DNA of 64,000 bases. Origin: Hirundichthys speculiger (lineage: Eukaryota > Chordata > Actinopteri > Beloniformes > Exocoetidae). Below, in pieces: positions 48,301 through 54,300 of the stretch. The DNA is taken from NCBI GenBank assembly GCA_018398805.1, contig JAGFBZ010002028.1:1116501-1180500 (forward strand). Reading direction: 5' to 3'. The notes under the pieces are model-generated. The model saw nothing but the letters and a program-made list of their open reading frames with translations. It did not search any database and was not told where the DNA came from. The position numbers and the translations under genes were made by a program. Position 1 is the first letter of the stretch. Every line of letters begins with the position of its first letter.

Positions 48301-51300
48301 GTGTTTGTTCTGTCTGTCACTCTCTGCATCACAGGAGATGTGCTGCTGAGGAAACATCTTAAGACTAAAATGTCATCAGTAGTGCAGCCCTTTCATTCGC
48401 GTGCTCTGTAAATGCGCCCTTGTAAAAGCAAAAGGTAAGCATTTCTCGGTATTTCTTTCTGCAATTTAATCCTCTGAACTTGTCAGTAAAAGACTTACGA
48501 TGGCTCCTGTAATAACATCATTAATGAGCCATATTGAGTTTTACTTTCATGTCAGCAGTCATTTTGTCACACTCTTCAGATGATGGATATCTCGCCGGGG
48601 AAAGAAACTCTTCAAATTCTGATTACACTGTGAAGTTCAGCCAACAGAGTTATCTTCATCTCTCCCCCCCCCCCCCCCCCTCTTCCCCTCTTCTGGCTCA
48701 GAGCCGCCCAGGCCTCCTGAACCCGAGCGCCCGGCCCTCTCCTGCTCCGACGGCGAGCCGGAGCTCAGCCGAGGAAACGCCGGGCCTCCGGGGCCGAGCG
48801 TAGGCAAACGTGGCGGGGAGGGCGAGGAGCGCGAGGAGCGCGAGGAGCGGGGGGAGGATGAGTCTCCGGAAGACAAACAGAAACTCGGAGGAGAGGAGGA
48901 AGAGGACAAGCAGCGGCTCAAAGGCAAACAATCAGCAGGAGAGAAAGAGGACAACGTCCCCCCTCGCCACACACTGGGTAATCCCACCTGCAATCTTTTC
49001 CTTTTCATATCTAGGGAAATTGGCTTGTGCTGCACTGTCACCTGCTCGTATAATGCTGTTTAATATCATCACTTCAGCCAATAAGGAACTATATCTCTTT
49101 CCATATGGGGCTTGGCATTATTATTTTTATTTCTCCTTAGTATCCAGATGGAGATATTACCCACTCCTTCATTCTGCACCAGGCGGCCACGGTGAGGTAT
49201 TGAGTAAAGCCTCACTAATCTCACCTGACCTGCATGAAGGAGTAAATTACAGTGCACACAAGGTTTCAGCCTCCATCACTGTCCAGCGGGCCGATGAGGT
49301 CTGATTAGAAGTTTTTTTTTAATAAAGTGGACTGAGGTTCTAATGGCATGAAAAGCACACCGGCGCCCTCGGCGCACCTGCTCATCCTTAAAATACAGCC
49401 CGCTTTCCCTGTCCACCCCGGTTATGTGCGTACGTATCCCGCGACTCTCTGAGGGACGCGGAGAAACAAATTCCCAATTACACAGTGTGTAATATTGCAA
49501 ATTAAGACCTCTGTGTTTGAGTAGTTGCATCTCAGAGGGATACACAAAGCAATAAATTGTGCTAATTGCAAAGAACTAATTACAGCGTCTGCAATATGAA
49601 GACCTTTAAAAAGAAAATTGCCAGACTAGCAGAGTCTAGGAAAAGCTCGTGACCTGGATGCTGCCAGCAAAAGCACGCTGAGTTTTTGGGTCCAAAACTG
49701 AGGTGTTTTTAGGTTTGTTTGTTTTGTTTTGTTTTTTGTCTAGCTAATATGAAAAAAGGAAAGTACTGCGTAAGTAATTTTGGGTTTAACAAGCGAGCTA
49801 TCGACCCCTTTTAGCCTTCAGTGTGGAGCACCTCGCCAGTTTCCTGGTCCTGAGAAACGCACGCACACGCTCTTTGACATCTATTAGCACTCAGATCATC
49901 AAGTGGTTAATTTCCCTTCTCTGGAGCTACCTGTGCCCCCCCACCCCTTCCCCCCATGATACCACAGCTTACCCAACAGTTTTTTTTCAACACTCGCCTC
50001 CTACTATCAGGCAGAAAAAAAACCTCAAGGTGAGTGAAAGACCTGCTTTCTTTAAAAAAAAAAAAAAAGCACAAAACAAAAAGCATCCATTCAGACTGAC
50101 TATGAGAGGGATAAAAGCTTCATTGTTGATCAGAAATGGCAGCACTAAAGAGGCGCTGCAGGATATTAACTCGGCCCCCCGCGTGCCCTTTGGAGATGTA
50201 CTTCTCCTTGGAGACAACTGATATTTATCTATAGTCCTGGGCAAAAGTTGTCGGCTGAGTCATTAAGAACCATCTTGGGTGACAGGGACAACATGGGCCA
50301 TTATGGTTCCCACAGAGCTCCCATCTCCGTTTCATTGAGCGGGTCAAGGATTACACGAGGACACCAACATAGGTTCAAATCCATAAAATGCTTCCCTGTA
50401 AGTACCCTTAAAAGAAAAAAAAAAATATGGAAGTGCACCCCGGCAACACGGCAATATTAAGAAAAGAAAGAAAAATATTAATCCCGTTACTGGTTAGTCA
50501 AGTTGTTAGTCACATGCTTCTGTCAGCAGCTCCGCCGGCGTGAACCTTAAAATGAAACACAGTGGTTGTCCAATAAAAGTGACCTATGGGGTCAGGAGCG
50601 GTGCCTAATGATTTTCCTCCACCTGCCTGTTGTTTTCAGAAGGCAAACCGCAGAGCTGTCGGCCACCCCCGCCCCTTGATTGCTCTGAGATTACTTTCCA
50701 CACAGCACAGACAGGCAATCATCCCTCCTCCACCTCTGTCTCCCTCTCTGCTCGCCGTCTGTCGCTCCGTCTATCTGCATGGGGCGACCGCTCAAACATC
50801 AATGCTGGATTTTTGTTTTCTTGTTTGTTTGTTTGCTTTTTTTTTTTTTTTCTTGTGATGTTGGTTCAAACATAGAAGCGGCGATAGCCGTACCATATGT
50901 CTTCATCCTTGAAGAGCGGAGTAAAAAAAATTTTTCTTTTTTTTTTTTTTTTTTCCATCTTTTGTTCCAATGCTGCAGAAGATGAGATGACTCAGTCCAA
51001 TTAGGCGTTGTTTTCTTTCTCTCGCAGTAAAATAACAGATAAATCCCTCGGGGTGTTTTGAAGGCACTGTTCATACTGTGTAAGTGACAGTCTAATAAGA
51101 TGACTTTGTAAGATGAATTGCCCCAATCGTATAAATGGCCCACTTAATGCAGCTGGCGCATTCCCCTACTGCAAACAGGGGAAGGGGGGGTTAAAAAAAA
51201 AAAACTGCTTACAACAACTATAGGGTGTACATTGCAGAGTTGCTAGGTTTCATTACAGATGTAGCAGGGCAGAAGGATAGATGGGATGCTGTGAGACGCC

Positions 51301-54300
51301 TGTGTCCTAAAAATGTTTTGGTTCCACGTTCGCAGCTCTGCAAAATGTCTCCGTCTTATTATCTTGGTATTTTCAGACACAAAGTGGCCCATTCCAGCGA
51401 AAGGCTGAGTGAGATTAGAACAATGTGTTCCAGACCTGGGAAAATTGCACCTGCGAGGACGTAAAACATAAAAATGAAAGATGTGGACTTTGTGCAGGAG
51501 AGGTCAAGGAGAACAAATGACTTTGTTAGGGTGATCTCACCTTGGAACAAAACAGCTTTAACATCAAACTTTAGCACAAATATGAGTCAGAGCAGTAACG
51601 GATGCCGCGGTTGTAAATTCTCAAATAAAAGCCGATAAATAATCAGGATCTCCGCTATATCTGTCAGCGGCAGTTAATTAACAGCGATCGCTTAAAAGTA
51701 ATTAGTGGATAAAAATAATTGTGTCAGAAATACGCGTTACATATGGTGTAAATCATATTACTGAGAGTATACTGATGGAATTAGTGTTGTAGTAGCAACA
51801 TAAAACGAGCTGTCATTAAGTACAAAGAAATACAGCAGTGTCCCTCCGCTGTTGGAAGATGCTGCCCATGATGGCCTTCCTGAAGAAGAGTTCATGAAGT
51901 CCAGGAGTGTGACGTGTTGGTCAGTAAACTGAGCAGACCAATAACTGAAGGGATAATCTACTGGACCTGCAGAGTTTGAAACCATTTTATTAGACTTAGT
52001 TGATTTTGTTTGAATATTTTGATTAGTTGTTGTTATTTATTAGTACATTATGTTCAGCTTTTTCCTGACGTTTTTCCTGACAACTCGGTCAGGTTTAGGA
52101 AAAGATTGTGGTTTGTGCTAAAGTAGGTTTGTAGGTCAGTGAATGCAGTTTCTCATGTGACCCAACTCAATGACAACGGAGTCTGCAGGAAGACCTGCTG
52201 CAGGAAGACCTGCTGCGGGAAGACCTGCTGCGGGAAGACCTGCTGCAGGAAGACCTGCTGCAGGAAGACCTGCTGCGGAAGACTGCAGGAAGACCTGCTG
52301 CGGAAGACTGCAGGAAGACCTGCTGCGGGAAGACCTGCTGCAGGAAGACCTGCTGCGGGAAGACCTGCTGCAGGAAGACCTGCTGCGGAAGACCTGCTGC
52401 AGGAAGACCTGCTGCGGGAAGACCTGCTGCAGGAAGACCTGCTGCGGAAGACTTGCTGCAGGAAGACCTGCTGCAGGAAGACCTGCTGCTGGAAGACCTG
52501 CTGCAGGAAGACCTGCTGCGGAAGACTTGCTGCAGGAAGACCTGCTGCAGGAAGACCTGCTGCAGAAGACCTACTGCGGGAAGACCTGCTGCGGGAAGAC
52601 CTGCTGCGGGAAGACCTGCTGCTGGAAGACCTGCTGCAGGAAGACCTGCTGCGGAAGACTTGCTGCAGGAAGACCTGCTGCAGGAAGACCTGCTGCAGAA
52701 GACCTACTGCGGGAAGACCTGCTGCGGGAAGACCTGCTGCGGGAAGACCTGCTGCAGAAAGACCTGCTGCAGGAAGACCTGCTGCAGGAAGACCTGCTGC
52801 AGGAAGACCTGCTGCGGAAGACTGCAGGAAGACCTGCTGAGGGAAGACCTGCTGCAGGAAGACCTGCTGCAGGAAGACCTGCTGCGGAAGACTTGCTGCA
52901 GGAAGACCTGCTGCAGGAAGACCTGCTGCTGGAAGACCTGCTGCAGGAAGACCTGCTGCAGAAGACCTACTGCGGGAAGACCTGCTGCGGGAAGACCTGC
53001 TGTGGGAAGACCTGCTGCAGGAAGACCCGCTGCAGGAAAACCTGCTGAATGAAGACCTGCTGCACGGAGACCTGCTGCAGAAAGACCTGCTGCAGAAAGA
53101 CCTGCTGCAGAAAGACCTGCTGCATGAAGACCTGCGGAATGAAGACCCGCTGCATGAAGACCTGCTGCGGGAAGACCTGCTGCAGGAAGACCTGCTGCAT
53201 GAAGACCTGCTGCGGGAAGACCTGCTGCATGAAGACCTGCTGCGGGAAGACCTGCTGCGGGAAGACCTGCTGTAGGAAGACCTGGTGCGAGACGACCTGC
53301 TGCGGGACAACCTGCTGTAGGAAGACCTGCTGTGGGAAGACCTGCTGTAGGAAGACCTGCTGTGGGAAGACCTGCTGTAGGAAGACCTACTGCGGGAAGA
53401 TTTGCTGCGGGATGACCTGCTGCATGAAGACCTGCTGCGGGAAGACCTGCTGAATGAAGACCTGCTGCGGGAAGACCTGCTGCAGGAAGACCTGCTGCAT
53501 AAAGACCTGCTGCGGGAAGACCTGCTGAATGAAGACCTGCTGCAGGAAGACCTGCTGCATGAAGACCTGCTGCGGGAAGACCTGCTGCAGGGAGACCTGC
53601 TGCGGGAAGATCTGCTGTGGGAAGACCTGCTGTAGGAAGACCTGGTGCGAGACGACCTGCTGCGGGACAACCTGCTGTAGGAAGACCTGCTGTGGGAAGA
53701 CCTGCTGTAGGAAGACCTGCTGTAGGAAGACCTGCTGCGGGACGACCTGCTGCAGGAAGACCTACTGCGGGAAGATTTGCTGCGGGATGAGCTGCTGCAT
53801 GAAGACCTGCTGCGGGAAGACCTGCTGAATGAAGACCTTCTGCGGGAAGACCTGCTGCAGGAAGACCTGCTGCAGGAAGACCTGCTGCAGGAAGACCTGC
53901 TGAGGGAAGACCTGCTGAATGAAGACCTGCTGCGGGAAGACCTGCTGAGGGAAGACCTACTGCAGAAAGACCTGCTGCATGAAGATCTGCTGCAGGAAGA
54001 TCTGCTGCAGGAAGACCTGCTGCGGGAAGACCTACTGCGGGAAGACCTGCTGAGGGAAGACCTGCTGCATGAAGACCTGCTGCAAGAAGACCTGCAACAT
54101 GAAGACCTGCTGCATGAAGACCTGCTGCAGGAAGACCTGCAACATGAAAACCTGCTGTGGGAAGACCAGCTGCAATCTAAACTAAGCACAGAACTAAAGG
54201 AAATCTGTGTTTGGTACATAATTACACTGTTATAGCAGTGCTTCTTGGCAGTAAATCTTGATTGAAAAGCCTCTTTATATCCCTTTTTAAATAGTGCTGC

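Larger units (their letters stand above)
38198..48701 (+). other. zranb3 intron (about 10.5 kb), repeat-rich
   Basis: Holds (GA)n at 38623-38649, a hAT element with a BED-finger relic (39224-40016), a Tc1/mariner fragment (40502-41168) and a decayed L2-type LINE (about 41860-42860, minus). It also holds dispersed repeat blocks at about 41400-41740 and 45545-45779, the third palindromic MITE (46000-46365) and a C run at about 48664-48680. ORFs at 43371-43697 and 47369-47863 have no recognised domain. No gene is seen. Confidence 0.75.

Noticed and set aside
52139..54235. Multiple Cys/Lys-, Gly/Arg/Pro- and Leu/Glu/Asp-repeat ORFs on the plus strand
   Set aside because: All are different frames of the 15-bp minisatellite unit, which lacks stop codons. 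There is no splice or start context for a gene.
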